DNA from: Terrimesophilobacter mesophilus
Lineage (GTDB): Bacteria > Actinomycetota > Actinomycetes > Actinomycetales > Microbacteriaceae
Direction of reading: 5' to 3'
NCBI RefSeq assembly: GCF_014200375.1
Contig: NZ_JACHBP010000001.1
Coordinates: 2,046,001-2,110,000 of the forward strand
DNA length: 64,000 nucleotides
The notes below the pieces were generated by a model. It saw nothing but the letters and a program-made list of their open reading frames with translations. It ran no database searches and had not been told where the DNA came from. Both the position numbers and the translations under genes were made by a program. Shown piece after piece: positions 16,762 to 25,820 of this stretch (its first letter is position 1; every line of letters starts with the position of its first letter).

Positions 16762-18135
16762 GTGACCACGACCAGCACCTCCCCATCGAAGACCGGCCAG
16801 TCGAAGACCGGCGAGTCGAAGGCCAGGGAGGAGGTGGTCCTGCAGGCCGACAAGACCTACGTTCTCGACACGTCCGTCCTGCTGTCCGACCCGAAGGCGA
16901 TCTTCCGCTTCGCCGAGCACTCCGTCGTCCTGCCCGTCGTGGTCATCAGCGAGTTGGAGGCCAAGCGCAACGACCCCGAGATCGGCTATTTCGCGCGGCA
17001 GGCCCTTCGCTTCCTCGATGACCTGAGGGTGCAGCACGAGCGGCTCGACTTCCCCGTCCCGATCGGAGACGGTGGAAGCCTCAGGGTCGAGCTCAATCAC
17101 ACGAGCACGTCGATCCTTCCCTCGGGGTTGCAGCTCGGCGACAATGACTCCCGCATCCTCGCCGTCGCCCTCAACCTGGCCGGCGACGGGCTGAACGTCA
17201 CGGTCGTCTCCAAGGATCTTCCGCTGCGCGTCAAGGCGGCGTCAGTCGGCCTGGCCGCCGAGGAGTATCGCGCGGAGCTCGCCGTCGACTCGGGATGGAC
17301 CGGCCTCGCCGAAATCGATCTCGGCTCGAAGCAGATGTCGAAGCTGTACGACGACGAAGTCCTGGAGACGACGACGGTCGAGGGGATCACACTCAACACG
17401 GGACTCGTGATCCACTCCGACCGGGGTTCGGCGCTCGGACGGGTGACCGCACCCGGGGTGCTCAGACTCGTGCGAGGGGACCGCGACATCTTCGGGCTGC
17501 ACGGCCGGTCGGCCGAACAGCGGCTCGCGATCGACATGCTGCTCGACCAGGACCTCGGCATCGTGTCGCTCGGCGGCCGTGCGGGGACCGGCAAGTCCGC
17601 TCTCGCGCTCTGCGCGGGGCTCGAAGCGGTCCTCGAGCGCCAGCAGCACCGGAAGATCATGGTCTTCCGTCCGCTCTACGCGGTCGGCGGCCAGGAGCTG
17701 GGATACCTGCCGGGGGATGCCGCGGAGAAGATGAACCCGTGGGCGCAGGCCGTGTTCGACACGCTCGGATCCGTCGTGTCACAGAACGTGCTGGACGAGG
17801 TCCTGGAGCGCGGCCTTCTCGAAGTCCTGCCGCTCACGCACATCCGGGGCCGCTCGCTCCATGACGCGTTCGTGATCGTCGACGAGGCCCAGTCGCTCGA
17901 GCGCAACGTGCTGCTCACCGTGCTCAGCCGGATCGGCCAGAACTCGCGGGTCGTCCTCACGCATGACGTGGCCCAGCGGGACAACCTGCGCGTGGGTCGT
18001 CACGATGGTGTCGCATCCGTCATCGAGACGCTCAAGGGGCACTCCTTGTTCGGGCACATCACGCTCACACGGTCGGAGCGCAGCGACATCGCAGCCCTCA
18101 TCACGGAGCTCCTCGAGGGCAACGACGTGGTCTGA
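16762..18135 (+). CDS. phoH2: PIN-PhoH fusion (PhoH2) ATPase/ribonuclease
   Basis: A 457-residue PhoH2-type protein. The PIN nuclease domain (about residues 30-160) starts with [13 protein letters not shown] and has the acidic [11 protein letters not shown] and [10 protein letters not shown] sites. The PhoH ATPase domain follows with Walker [12 protein letters not shown] and Walker B VIVDEAQS. Such fusions are RNA helicase/RNases and are regulated in some mycobacteria as self-contained toxin-antitoxin-like units. A Ser/Lys-rich N-terminal ~20 residues precedes the PIN domain. It starts at GTG 16762. Confidence 0.93.
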   Translation: MTTTSTSPSKTGQSKTGESKAREEVVLQADKTYVLDTSVLLSDPKAIFRFAEHSVVLPVVVISELEAKRNDPEIGYFARQALRFLDDLRVQHERLDFPVPIGDGGSLRVELNHTSTSILPSGLQLGDNDSRILAVALNLAGDGLNVTVVSKDLPLRVKAASVGLAAEEYRAELAVDSGWTGLAEIDLGSKQMSKLYDDEVLETTTVEGITLNTGLVIHSDRGSALGRVTAPGVLRLVRGDRDIFGLHGRSAEQRLAIDMLLDQDLGIVSLGGRAGTGKSALALCAGLEAVLERQQHRKIMVFRPLYAVGGQELGYLPGDAAEKMNPWAQAVFDTLGSVVSQNVLDEVLERGLLEVLPLTHIRGRSLHDAFVIVDEAQSLERNVLLTVLSRIGQNSRVVLTHDVAQRDNLRVGRHDGVASVIETLKGHSLFGHITLTRSERSDIAALITELLEGNDVV

Positions 18136-18156
18136 TCGACCTGTTACGGTCGAGGG

Positions 18157-18927
18157 GTGACCACGTTCCTCCTCGTCGTATCGGTGAGCATGGGGATCGT
18201 CTTCGTCTGGGGACTTCTGGCGCCGCGCAGCCAGTGGCGCGTGCTCGTGAGCTGGTCCTATCGCGACCCCTATGCGAACGAGCCATCCGGGTCGGCATAT
18301 CTGCTCTACCGGCTCATCGCCGCATTCGGAATTGCGACGATGGTTGTGACCGGCGTGCTCACCTATCACGCCCTGGCCGAGCACGAGCCCGATCCGCCGC
18401 CACCGCCCAGCGCAGGGGAGCGGATGTGGGGCGATCCGGCGCCCGTCGTGGTCAACCGCGTCTTCACGAGCGCCTCGAAGGCGCCCAAGGGTCTCGTGGA
18501 CCAGCCCATCCTCGGGTACCAGGCGGTCACCGGTCAGACCCGTCAGCCGCCGTACCTGTTCCGGCTGGGGACGTTCCGCCTCGCGGACGCCACGACGGAC
18601 AATGGTTTCCTCGGGGAGGATCCGGGCCCAGGACTCACGGCGCTGGACACCTCTGCGCTCGTCGTCCAGGTCGCAGGAGATCCACAGTGCTTCCCGCATG
18701 CTGTCATCGTGCGGGAGACGGGATCGACGGTGTCGGTCGCCGTCTATTACGGCCGTGCCGACCCCAAGGACGGGTCCAACGACGAATTCGTGGCGGAGTG
18801 CACGACGCACGCGAGCGGCGCGAACGTGTCCACCCTCATCCCGATACACCTCGCCGGCCCGCTCGGCGAGCGCACGGTGCAGACACTCGCGGGGGACCCG
18901 ATCCGGAACGTCCCGTACACGCGGTAG
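18157..18927 (+). CDS. Membrane-anchored hypothetical protein, DUF6199-like N-terminus
   Basis: A 256-residue protein of unknown function. Two membrane helices (about residues 3-20 and 50-68) flank a cytoplasmic-type loop with WSYRDPYANEPS, the tryptophan/Arg-Asp-Pro signature of DUF6199-like proteins. A proline run (EPDPPPPP) leads to an extracytoplasmic domain of ~175 residues with two cysteines. It starts 21 nt after phoH at GTG 18157 and is probably co-transcribed. Confidence 0.75.
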   Translation: MTTFLLVVSVSMGIVFVWGLLAPRSQWRVLVSWSYRDPYANEPSGSAYLLYRLIAAFGIATMVVTGVLTYHALAEHEPDPPPPPSAGERMWGDPAPVVVNRVFTSASKAPKGLVDQPILGYQAVTGQTRQPPYLFRLGTFRLADATTDNGFLGEDPGPGLTALDTSALVVQVAGDPQCFPHAVIVRETGSTVSVAVYYGRADPKDGSNDEFVAECTTHASGANVSTLIPIHLAGPLGERTVQTLAGDPIRNVPYTR

Positions 18928-18942
18928 CGCAGGCGCTGCGGC

Positions 18943-20340
18943 TCAGCCCGGATGCGTCATGCTGAGCACGTCGAGGAGCGTGTCCAACTGCTCCTCGGAA
19001 ACCTCGCCGCGCTCCACGAATCCCAGCTCGATGACCGACTCGCGCACCGTGATCCCCTTCGCGACGGCATTCTTCGCCACCTTCGCGGCGGCCTCGTAGC
19101 CGATCACGCGATTGAGCGGGGTCACGATGGACGGGGACGACTCGGCGAGTGCCCTCGCCCGTTCGACATTCGCTTCGAGCCCGTCGACGGTCTTGTCGGC
19201 CAGCACCCGGCACGAATTCGACAGCAGTCGAATCGACTCGAGCAGGGCGGTGCCCATGACCGGGATGGCGACGTTCAGTTCGAATGCGCCGCTCGCCCCA
19301 GCCCACGCGATGGTCGCATCGTTTCCGACGACTCGTGCGCACACCATGAGGACGGCCTCCGGAATGACCGGGTTGACCTTGCCCGGCATGATTGAGGATC
19401 CCGGCTGCAGGTCGGGCAGGTGAAGCTCGGCGAGCCCGGTGTTCGGCCCTGACCCCATCCACCGCACGTCGTTGCAGATCTTCGTGAGGCTGACGGCGAG
19501 CACGCGCAGCGCTCCGGATGCCTCCACGAGGCCGTCGCGAGCACCCTGCGCCTCGAAGTGGTCCTTCGCCTCCGTGATCGGGAGGCCGGACTCCTTCGCC
19601 AGCTCGGCGATGACCTTCTGGGGGAAGCCGGCCGGGGTGTTGATGCCCGTGCCGACCGCCGTGCCGCCGAGCGGAACCTCGGCGACGCGTACGATCGTCG
19701 CCTGCACGCGTTCGATGCCGAGGCGGATCTGCCGTGCGTACCCGCCGAACTCCTGTCCGAGCGTCACGGGAGTCGCATCCATCAGATGGGTGCGTCCCGA
19801 CTTGACGACGCCGGCCCAGTCCCTGGCCTTCTTCTCGAGTGAGGTCGCGAGGACCTCGAGCGCCGGGACCAGGTCATCGAGCAGCGCACCCGTGACCGCG
19901 ACGTGCACCGAGGTGGGAAAGACGTCATTGGAGGACTGTGAGGCGTTCACCTGGTCATTGGGGTGGACAGGGGAACCGAGCGACCGGCTCGCGATCGAGG
20001 CGAGCACCTCGTTCATGTTCATATTGGACGAGGTGCCGCTGCCGGTCTGGTAGACGTCGATGGGGAACTGGTCGTGATGCGCACCCCCGATGACCTCGGC
20101 GGCCGCGGCGGCGATGGCCGCGGAGACGTCTGCGTCGATGATCCCGAGTGAGCCGTTGACGATGGCTGCGGCGCGCTTGACCCTCGCGAGTGCCACGATC
20201 TGGGCCGGTTCGAGACCGGAGCCCGAGATGGGGAAGTTCTCGACCGCCCGCTGCGTCTGTGCGGCGTAGAGCGCACTGGCCGGAACGAGCACCTCGCCCA
20301 TCGTGTCGTGTTCTGTGCGGAATTCGCCGTGCTGAGTCAC
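18943..20340 (-). CDS. fumC: Class II fumarate hydratase
   Basis: A 465-residue homotetrameric fumarase catalysing fumarate to (S)-malate in the TCA cycle, of normal FumC length. It has the signature [11 protein letters not shown] loop, the [14 protein letters not shown] substrate segment and the [11 protein letters not shown] catalytic region. The start is GTG 20340 with AAAGGAT upstream; the frame stays open above but that stretch belongs to the carbonic anhydrase region in another frame. It is the last gene of the minus-strand operon that begins at 25074. Confidence 0.96.
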   Translation of the reverse strand: MTQHGEFRTEHDTMGEVLVPASALYAAQTQRAVENFPISGSGLEPAQIVALARVKRAAAIVNGSLGIIDADVSAAIAAAAAEVIGGAHHDQFPIDVYQTGSGTSSNMNMNEVLASIASRSLGSPVHPNDQVNASQSSNDVFPTSVHVAVTGALLDDLVPALEVLATSLEKKARDWAGVVKSGRTHLMDATPVTLGQEFGGYARQIRLGIERVQATIVRVAEVPLGGTAVGTGINTPAGFPQKVIAELAKESGLPITEAKDHFEAQGARDGLVEASGALRVLAVSLTKICNDVRWMGSGPNTGLAELHLPDLQPGSSIMPGKVNPVIPEAVLMVCARVVGNDATIAWAGASGAFELNVAIPVMGTALLESIRLLSNSCRVLADKTVDGLEANVERARALAESSPSIVTPLNRVIGYEAAAKVAKNAVAKGITVRESVIELGFVERGEVSEEQLDTLLDVLSMTHPG

Positions 20341-20372
20341 TGGTCCAGATCCTTTTTGATGTTGTGTGTCGG

Positions 20373-21014
20373 TCAGGGCATGCGGATGTCGCCGATCACG
20401 ACATCCGGAATCGCCATTCCCTCGAGGAGGCGGTAGTTCGCCCCGACGATAGCCAGCGTACCCGCGGCGATGGCGTCGCTCATGAGTTCGGAACCGGCCA
20501 CCATCGTCGCGATCGTGGCGCGCAGGTGTTCGCGGCCCACGACGGTGGGGTCCGGGTTCTCCCCCGCGGGGAGAGTCGCCTTGACCTTTCCGACCGCCGC
20601 CGTGATCGGCTCGATGAGATGCCGGATGTGCGGGGGGATGGCGGGAGCGTCCTTCTTCTGGCTGTCGATCGCCGCGGCCACGGCGCCGCACTCGTCATGG
20701 CCCAGCACGACGATGAGGGGAACGCCCAGGATCGCGACCGCATACTCGATCGAACCGATGACGGAGTCCGAGATGACCTGGCCCGCGTTGCGGATGACGA
20801 AGAGGTCGCCGAGCCCCTTGTCGAAGATGATCTCGGCGGCGAGCCGCGAGTCGCTGCAGCCGAAGAGCACAGCGTGCGGCGCCTGTGTGCCGATGAGCTC
20901 GCCTCGACGCTCGACATCCTGGCGCGGATGGCGCGGCTCGCCGGCGATGAACCGCTCGTTCCCTCGCACCATCTCCTGCCACGCCTTGGCCGGGGTCGTC
21001 GTGGTTTCTGGCAT
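20373..21014 (-). CDS. Beta-class carbonic anhydrase
   Basis: A 213-residue beta-carbonic anhydrase interconverting CO2 and bicarbonate. Zinc ligands C53, D55 (with R57), H106 and C109 are in FGCSDSR and LGHDECGA. The remaining GREHLRATI and C-terminal helix are typical. It sits 32 nt before fumC and 4 nt after DUF4245. Supplying bicarbonate to carboxylases that feed the TCA cycle would fit, but is inferred. ATG 21014 is family-consistent. Confidence 0.95.
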   Translation of the reverse strand: MPETTTTPAKAWQEMVRGNERFIAGEPRHPRQDVERRGELIGTQAPHAVLFGCSDSRLAAEIIFDKGLGDLFVIRNAGQVISDSVIGSIEYAVAILGVPLIVVLGHDECGAVAAAIDSQKKDAPAIPPHIRHLIEPITAAVGKVKATLPAGENPDPTVVGREHLRATIATMVAGSELMSDAIAAGTLAIVGANYRLLEGMAIPDVVIGDIRMP

Positions 21015-21018
21015 GGGG

Positions 21019-21651
21019 TCAGCCCTTCCCTGTTGTCGCGTCGGAGACGGCGGAGGCGATCGTGGCGAATTCGGCATCCGAGGCCGTGCCGAAGAGCACG
21101 ATGTCGCTGCCGGCCGAGGCCGCGGTCATGACGTACGCGTAGTTTCCCGCGTCCTTCGCGTCGCGGTGGTCGTACACGGTCCACACGATTCCGTCGATCG
21201 TGGCCGAACCCGTCTCGGCTCGGGTATCGAGCTGGTTGGCGAGCCAGGTCGGATTCGCGTCGATCCCCTGCCTGAGCGCGATGAACTGCTTCCCGGGGGT
21301 CACGAAGCCGATGTACCAGGTCGCAACACCGTCGACCGGCTCACCGTCGTACACAGCGGAGTTCGACCTCCAGGTGGCGGGCAGGTCCGGTACGACGAGC
21401 GGCACGGCCGAACCGGATTCCGCAGCGATGGTGCGGTAGTCGACGGCGGGCGGAGCGGGCGGATCCGGTCGCACCACGACGAGAACCGTCACGAGCACGA
21501 CGGCGAGGGACACGACGAGTGCGATCACGAGATTGGTGAAGGTCTGGCCCTCGCGATGCCTGCGAGAGGTTTCGGCTTTCCGTGCCGCGGTCTCCTCCGG
21601 CGTCTCCGGTCTGCCGAGTTCCGCGACGACGCGAGGGGCGCGCTCGGTCAT
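21019..21651 (-). CDS. DUF4245 membrane protein
   Basis: A 210-residue actinobacterial DUF4245 protein: cytoplasmic N-terminus with an [17 protein letters not shown] segment, one membrane helix (about residues 40-61) and an extracytoplasmic domain with family-typical [10 protein letters not shown] and [17 protein letters not shown]. Function is unknown. It overlaps xseB by 4 nt (ATGA), so its synthesis is coupled to the exonuclease VII operon. DUF4245 commonly neighbours xseB and glpX in actinobacteria. Confidence 0.88.
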   Translation of the reverse strand: MTERAPRVVAELGRPETPEETAARKAETSRRHREGQTFTNLVIALVVSLAVVLVTVLVVVRPDPPAPPAVDYRTIAAESGSAVPLVVPDLPATWRSNSAVYDGEPVDGVATWYIGFVTPGKQFIALRQGIDANPTWLANQLDTRAETGSATIDGIVWTVYDHRDAKDAGNYAYVMTAASAGSDIVLFGTASDAEFATIASAVSDATTGKG

Positions 21652-21911
21652 GCCGATGCGGAGCCCTGGGCGTCGCCCGCACCGATGCTCCCTGCGGATG
21701 CCGCGGCGGCACGCGCTGCGTCGAGCCTGGCCTTCGCCCCGATGAGCCACTCCTCGCAGCGCCCGGCAAGGGCTTCGCCGCGCTCCCACAGGGCGAGAGA
21801 CTGTTCGAGCGTCGATGACCCCTGCTCGAGTTCGCCGACCACCTTCACGAGTTCGTCGCGCGCCTGCTCGTAACTCAGGTTCGCCACATCGTCAGGGGAT
21901 TGGGTAGCCAC
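21648..21911 (-). CDS. xseB: Exodeoxyribonuclease VII small subunit
   Basis: An 87-residue XseB with the family core [20 protein letters not shown] and [15 protein letters not shown] (residues 12-50), an all-helical hairpin that coats the large subunit. The last ~20 residues are Ala/Ser-rich. Several copies join one XseA to form the single-strand DNA exonuclease. It lies 9 nt downstream of xseA and overlaps DUF4245. Confidence 0.95.
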   Translation of the reverse strand: MATQSPDDVANLSYEQARDELVKVVGELEQGSSTLEQSLALWERGEALAGRCEEWLIGAKARLDAARAAAASAGSIGAGDAQGSASA

Positions 21912-21920
21912 GGTCCCAGC

Positions 21921-23159
21921 CTACCGACCCTTCTGCACGGTCGTCTTCGTCGAATCGACGGTGGTGCCGACGGAGCCGTCGGCGAGGGTGAGGAGGAGGC
22001 GAGTGCCGGGAGCGGCATCCGCACTGCTGCGCAGGACGGCGCCTCCCGGTAACTGGGCGATCGCATAGCCGCGGTCGAGCGTGCGCTGCGGCGAGAGCGA
22101 GCGCAACTGGCCCGCAAGCTCGGCGACGGATGTCGTCGCCCGTTCGAGCGCGCGGTCCACGAGTTCTGCGCCCCTCGCGACCCACCGGGTGAGTTCGTCC
22201 GACCGTTCGTCGACGATCCACGACGAACCCGCCAGAACCGGCCGCGACCGCAACTGGCCGATACGGTCGATCTCCGCGGTGATGAGCCCCGTCATGCGTG
22301 CGCCGATGCGGACTCTGGCCTGTTGCACCCTGCCCAGCTCTTCCGCGACATCCGGGACCACCCGCTTCGCGGCATCCGTCGGGGTGGATGCGCGAAGGTC
22401 GGCGATGTCGTCGAGCAGCGGCCGATCCGCTTCGTGACCGATGGCACTGACGAGCGGGGTCGTGCACGCCGCGGCCGCCCTCAGCAGGGTCTCGTCGCTG
22501 AAGACGAGCAGGTTCTGGAAGTCGCCTCCTCCGCGCGCGATGATGATGACGTCCACGTCGGGATCCGCGTCGAGCCTCGCGAGCGCCGCCGTGACCTCCC
22601 CGACCGCGCGGTCACCCTGCACTGCGGCGTGCTGGACGCGGAACGCCACGGATGGCCAGCGCAATTGGGCGTTGCGCAGGACATCCTTCTCCGCGTCGGA
22701 ATCCTTGCCCGTGATGAGCCCGATGCAGTGCGGGAGGAAGGGGAGCCGCTTCTTCCGGTCCGCATCGAAGAGCCCCTCCGCCTGGAGCTTCTGGCGCAAC
22801 TTCTCGAGCCGCTCGAGCAGGTCGCCGATCCCGACGTGCCGCATCTCGAACACCTGCATCGACAGCGTCCCGCCCTTGACCCAGTAGTTCGGCTTGAGCA
22901 GTGCGACGACCCGGTCCCCCTGTTTCAGGTCGTCTGGCAGCTTCGAACGGACGGACGACCAGATGGTGAACCCGACGGTCGCGTCTGCTTCGAGGTCCTT
23001 GAGCTTACCGTAGACGTTGCCGCCGGAGACGCCCCACTGCGTGATCTCGCCCTCGACCCAGGCGGTACCCAGTCGGTCGATCCAGCCCTTGATCTTCTCG
23101 GCGAGGACCGCGACCGGCCACGGAGCGTCTGCCGTCGGCAGACCCGTGGGATCCGTCAC
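21921..23159 (-). CDS. xseA: Exodeoxyribonuclease VII large subunit
   Basis: A 412-residue XseA. The N-terminal OB fold (WVEGEITQWGVSGGNVYGKLKD) binds single-stranded DNA. The catalytic region shows LPFLPHCIGLITGKDSDAEKD, VIIIARGGGDFQNLLVF and SAIGHEADRPLLD. It degrades ssDNA processively from both ends and acts in mutagen damage and crosslink repair. The GTG start at 23159 overlaps the stop of the preceding gene by 4 nt, tying it to two genes not usually seen in this operon. Confidence 0.95.
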   Translation of the reverse strand: MTDPTGLPTADAPWPVAVLAEKIKGWIDRLGTAWVEGEITQWGVSGGNVYGKLKDLEADATVGFTIWSSVRSKLPDDLKQGDRVVALLKPNYWVKGGTLSMQVFEMRHVGIGDLLERLEKLRQKLQAEGLFDADRKKRLPFLPHCIGLITGKDSDAEKDVLRNAQLRWPSVAFRVQHAAVQGDRAVGEVTAALARLDADPDVDVIIIARGGGDFQNLLVFSDETLLRAAAACTTPLVSAIGHEADRPLLDDIADLRASTPTDAAKRVVPDVAEELGRVQQARVRIGARMTGLITAEIDRIGQLRSRPVLAGSSWIVDERSDELTRWVARGAELVDRALERATTSVAELAGQLRSLSPQRTLDRGYAIAQLPGGAVLRSSADAAPGTRLLLTLADGSVGTTVDSTKTTVQKGR

Positions 23160-24502
23160 GAGGCCTCCAGGGATTCTTCGTGCGCGCGCTGGATGCCCGA
23201 GATGTAGTCGTTGATCGTCGGCATCCCGGTCAGCTTCTCTCGGTAGAACGTGTTGACGACGTTGATGACGCGGGCCTGCGCGGCCTCGACCTCCGCAACG
23301 CGCCTCTCGCCCTCGTCCTGCAGCTCGAGCGACTGGCGCAGCTGGAGGATCGCCTTCACGATCTCGGTCTCCTCTTCGCCCTCGAGAGCGTCGACGACGT
23401 CGACGATGAGCGAGTCGGCCTGCGCCTGGACATCGGCGATGGGGATCGAGGACCCCGGCTGCGTCGCGTTCTCCAGCGTCGAGAGGAGCGACCACACCTG
23501 GTAGAGGATCGTCGCGGGCTCATCGAACAGCTCGCGGACGTACGCCGCCTCGAGGTGGCGACCGGAGAGCCGGAAGACGTTGTACATGCGCTTGGCCGCC
23601 TTGCCGTAGTTCAGGTGCTCCGTGAGGTACTTGCGCACCTCAGCCTCGAGGCGCTCGACATACTGGTCGAGCGCGTCGTCCGATACGTGCTTCGCGACCT
23701 TCGCGAACATCGGCACGTCCTCCGCGTCGAGGTACACCTCCTGGAAGAACGCGTCGAGGTAGCCGTCGAGCGAGACGATGTCGCCATCCGGCGCCTCCCA
23801 GGTGACGTCGATGACGTTGCTCGCATTGGAGAGCTGCCGTCGTTCCGGATCGCTCACGACCCAGTCGAGCTTGCACCAACCGGGGTCGAGCGCGACCTCC
23901 TGCCACCGCAGGACGACCGGCCCGTCCGGCCCGTCGGCGTGAAGCTCCTGCGCCTCGATCTCGTCGAACGTCCAGGAGATCGGGCTGCCCTTGTGCACCG
24001 CTTTGCCCGCGTGGTGCCCGTCGAAGGAATAGCTCCCGAGCTTCGCCTCGAGGAACTGGTACGTGTCTCCACGCCGCGTCGCGAGCACCTTGTCGCGCAT
24101 GAGCGTCGCCATGGTCGCGCACGCATCCTCGCGCGTCGGCGCCTTGATGTTGAGCCGCTGGAAGTAGTCGCAGTCGCCGGGGAACGACTGGATCTTGGAC
24201 TGCGCGGCCGAGCCGGAGATCGCCAGGGCGCTTTCGACATCCGGCGATGTCCCGGTCACCTCCACGATCGAGCCGATTCTCCGGAATCGCTCGAGCTCGC
24301 GTGCGCTGAAGTCGAGCATCGCGACGCGGTGGCCGAAGGCGCCGGTCGATGTGTCGACCACGATGTCGCCGCTCGAGGACTCCAGGGCGATCGAATCCAT
24401 CCACTGCCTCGTGGACTCCTCATCGAGTTCGACTCCGAGCCGCCTCGCTGATTCGATGATCCTGCTGATGTCTGCCGTGCCCTCTCGGGGAAGGTTGGTC
24501 AT
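23156..24502 (-). CDS. Unassigned protein with nucleotidyltransferase-like motif
   Basis: A 448-residue protein I do not recognise. Residues 95-112 carry the polymerase-beta superfamily pattern: SGS (G97, S98), 11 residues, then D110-x-D112 followed by a hydrophobic stretch. D213 in KLDWV could be the third metal-binding carboxylate. After the core, residues ~260-420 are helical with basic patches (GKAAKRMYNVF). It is linked by 4-nt overlaps to a DEDDh exonuclease upstream and xseA downstream. A nucleotide-adding enzyme in RNA or DNA processing is a hypothesis only; the fold is not confirmed. Confidence 0.5.
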   Translation of the reverse strand: MTNLPREGTADISRIIESARRLGVELDEESTRQWMDSIALESSSGDIVVDTSTGAFGHRVAMLDFSARELERFRRIGSIVEVTGTSPDVESALAISGSAAQSKIQSFPGDCDYFQRLNIKAPTREDACATMATLMRDKVLATRRGDTYQFLEAKLGSYSFDGHHAGKAVHKGSPISWTFDEIEAQELHADGPDGPVVLRWQEVALDPGWCKLDWVVSDPERRQLSNASNVIDVTWEAPDGDIVSLDGYLDAFFQEVYLDAEDVPMFAKVAKHVSDDALDQYVERLEAEVRKYLTEHLNYGKAAKRMYNVFRLSGRHLEAAYVRELFDEPATILYQVWSLLSTLENATQPGSSIPIADVQAQADSLIVDVVDALEGEEETEIVKAILQLRQSLELQDEGERRVAEVEAAQARVINVVNTFYREKLTGMPTINDYISGIQRAHEESLEAS

Positions 24503-25074
24503 GATGTGCTCCTCTTCGTTGTCGACGGTTGTCGTCGTTGTGCGGCGTCGCTGACGATCGCCGAGTACAGTGCCGCCTGGTCGCGCGCGTCACCCAAAGC
24601 ATTGTGGGAGAGCTTTCGGCCCTGAAGATACCTGGGGGACAGGAACCGGAGGCTCGTCTCGGCCCAGGAGCCCCCCGCCATGCCCAGGTAGAGGGACTTG
24701 ATGTCCAGGGCGGAGTGACCGAACGGGTTCCTCCCGAGGAACCGCTCGAAGTAGTCGCAGACGAACATCCAGTCGAATGCCGCATTGAAGCCGACGAAGA
24801 CCGGATAGTCGCCTTCGGGGACCACCGAGGCGATCCACTCGTCGAACCGGCGCATGGCGTCGCCGGCTTCGACACCGTTCTCCCTGAGGTGCTCGATCGT
24901 GAGCCCCCCGATGGACAGGGCCTCTGTCGTGATGTCGGGCGACAGCGGAATGAGCTCGACGTAGAAGCCCTGCTCGGGGTGGTCGACGAGGCACGCACCG
25001 ATCGACAGCATCGAGTAGCCGCTCGGGTTCGGACCCGCGGTCTCAACATCGACACTGATGAAGATTTCTGGCAT
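24499..25074 (-). CDS. DEDDh 3'-5' exonuclease
   Basis: A 191-residue DnaQ/RNase T-superfamily exonuclease. Exo I is SVDVETAGP (D9, E11), Exo II is GFNAAFDW (D101) and Exo III is SHNALGDARDQ (H157, D162), so all four acidic residues and the catalytic His are present. It is short, without a polymerase or helicase partner domain. ATG 25074 follows GGGAG. It is the first gene of the operon and overlaps the nucleotidyltransferase-like gene by 4 nt (ATGA). The substrate, RNA or DNA, is open. Confidence 0.85.
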   Translation of the reverse strand: MPEIFISVDVETAGPNPSGYSMLSIGACLVDHPEQGFYVELIPLSPDITTEALSIGGLTIEHLRENGVEAGDAMRRFDEWIASVVPEGDYPVFVGFNAAFDWMFVCDYFERFLGRNPFGHSALDIKSLYLGMAGGSWAETSLRFLSPRYLQGRKLSHNALGDARDQAALYSAIVSDAAQRRQPSTTKRSTS

Positions 25075-25209
25075 GGAACTCCCGTCATTGACCATCAGGC
25101 TACGGGATTCCGGGGACACGCCTCCAGACCGTCGTGCCGCGGGGCTCTCGTAGACTGGCGTGGTGTCCAGTTCCACGAGCGTTTCCCGCACGGCGACGGG
25201 CCGGCGGCG

Positions 25210-25782
25210 ATGACCGACGACCGGCCGCGACCGGAGTACGGCGAGTACGCGAGCGAGGCCGAGCAGGCCGCTGCGCTCGAAAGATCCGGGGTGATGCCGC
25301 AGCCGCCGGCTGCACCGTCATCCCTGCCTGCACCGTCCCAGCAGGCACCGTCCCATCCGCCCGCGCCGAATCCGGCCACCCGCCGCCCGGGACCCGCGCT
25401 TCAGGGCGGCATCTCGCCCGCGCGCGCCGTCGACCGCGTCGCGACGATCTTCATGCTGTCGTTCGGGCTCGTGTACCTGTTCGGTTCGGCGGCGACCTAC
25501 CTGAACCTCGCAGCCATGCTGGACACCCTGTATGCGCAGATGGGCATCGGCGAGTACACGCCGACGTCGATGACAGCAGGCGTGGGTGTCGGGATCATCG
25601 TGGTCCAGGTCATCATCTGGTTGATCGCCGCAGTCTGGTCGTACCGCAGGATCAGGTCGGGTCGGATGTCGTGGTGGGTCCCGTTCATCGCCGGACTGGC
25701 AGGTTTCGCGATCACGGCCACACTGCTCGGAATCCTCCTCGCCGGAGACCCTGCGTTCGCGGCATTCTCCACCCGCGCCTGA
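25210..25782 (+). CDS. DUF6264-like membrane protein
   Basis: A 190-residue protein. The first ~70 residues are acidic then Pro/Ala/Gln-rich and probably disordered (MTDDRPRPEYGEY start). Three membrane helices follow (about residues 75-100, 120-142, 155-178). The architecture matches DUF6264 of Microbacteriaceae. The role is unknown. It starts divergently 135 bp from the exonuclease operon. Confidence 0.75.
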   Translation: MTDDRPRPEYGEYASEAEQAAALERSGVMPQPPAAPSSLPAPSQQAPSHPPAPNPATRRPGPALQGGISPARAVDRVATIFMLSFGLVYLFGSAATYLNLAAMLDTLYAQMGIGEYTPTSMTAGVGVGIIVVQVIIWLIAAVWSYRRIRSGRMSWWVPFIAGLAGFAITATLLGILLAGDPAFAAFSTRA

Positions 25783-25820
25783 GCGGGAATCCGCCTGCAC
25801 ACGCCTACGATGGCTGACAG

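Noticed and set aside
18943..20691. N-terminally extended fumarase frame to 20691
   Set aside because: The extension runs through the carbonic anhydrase gene in another frame. GTG 20340 with a ribosome site fits family length.
23156..24502. Treating the 448-residue protein as a known CRISPR or toxin component
   Set aside because: There is no CRISPR repeat, no toxin motif and no partner of that kind nearby. Only the nucleotidyltransferase-like pattern is visible.
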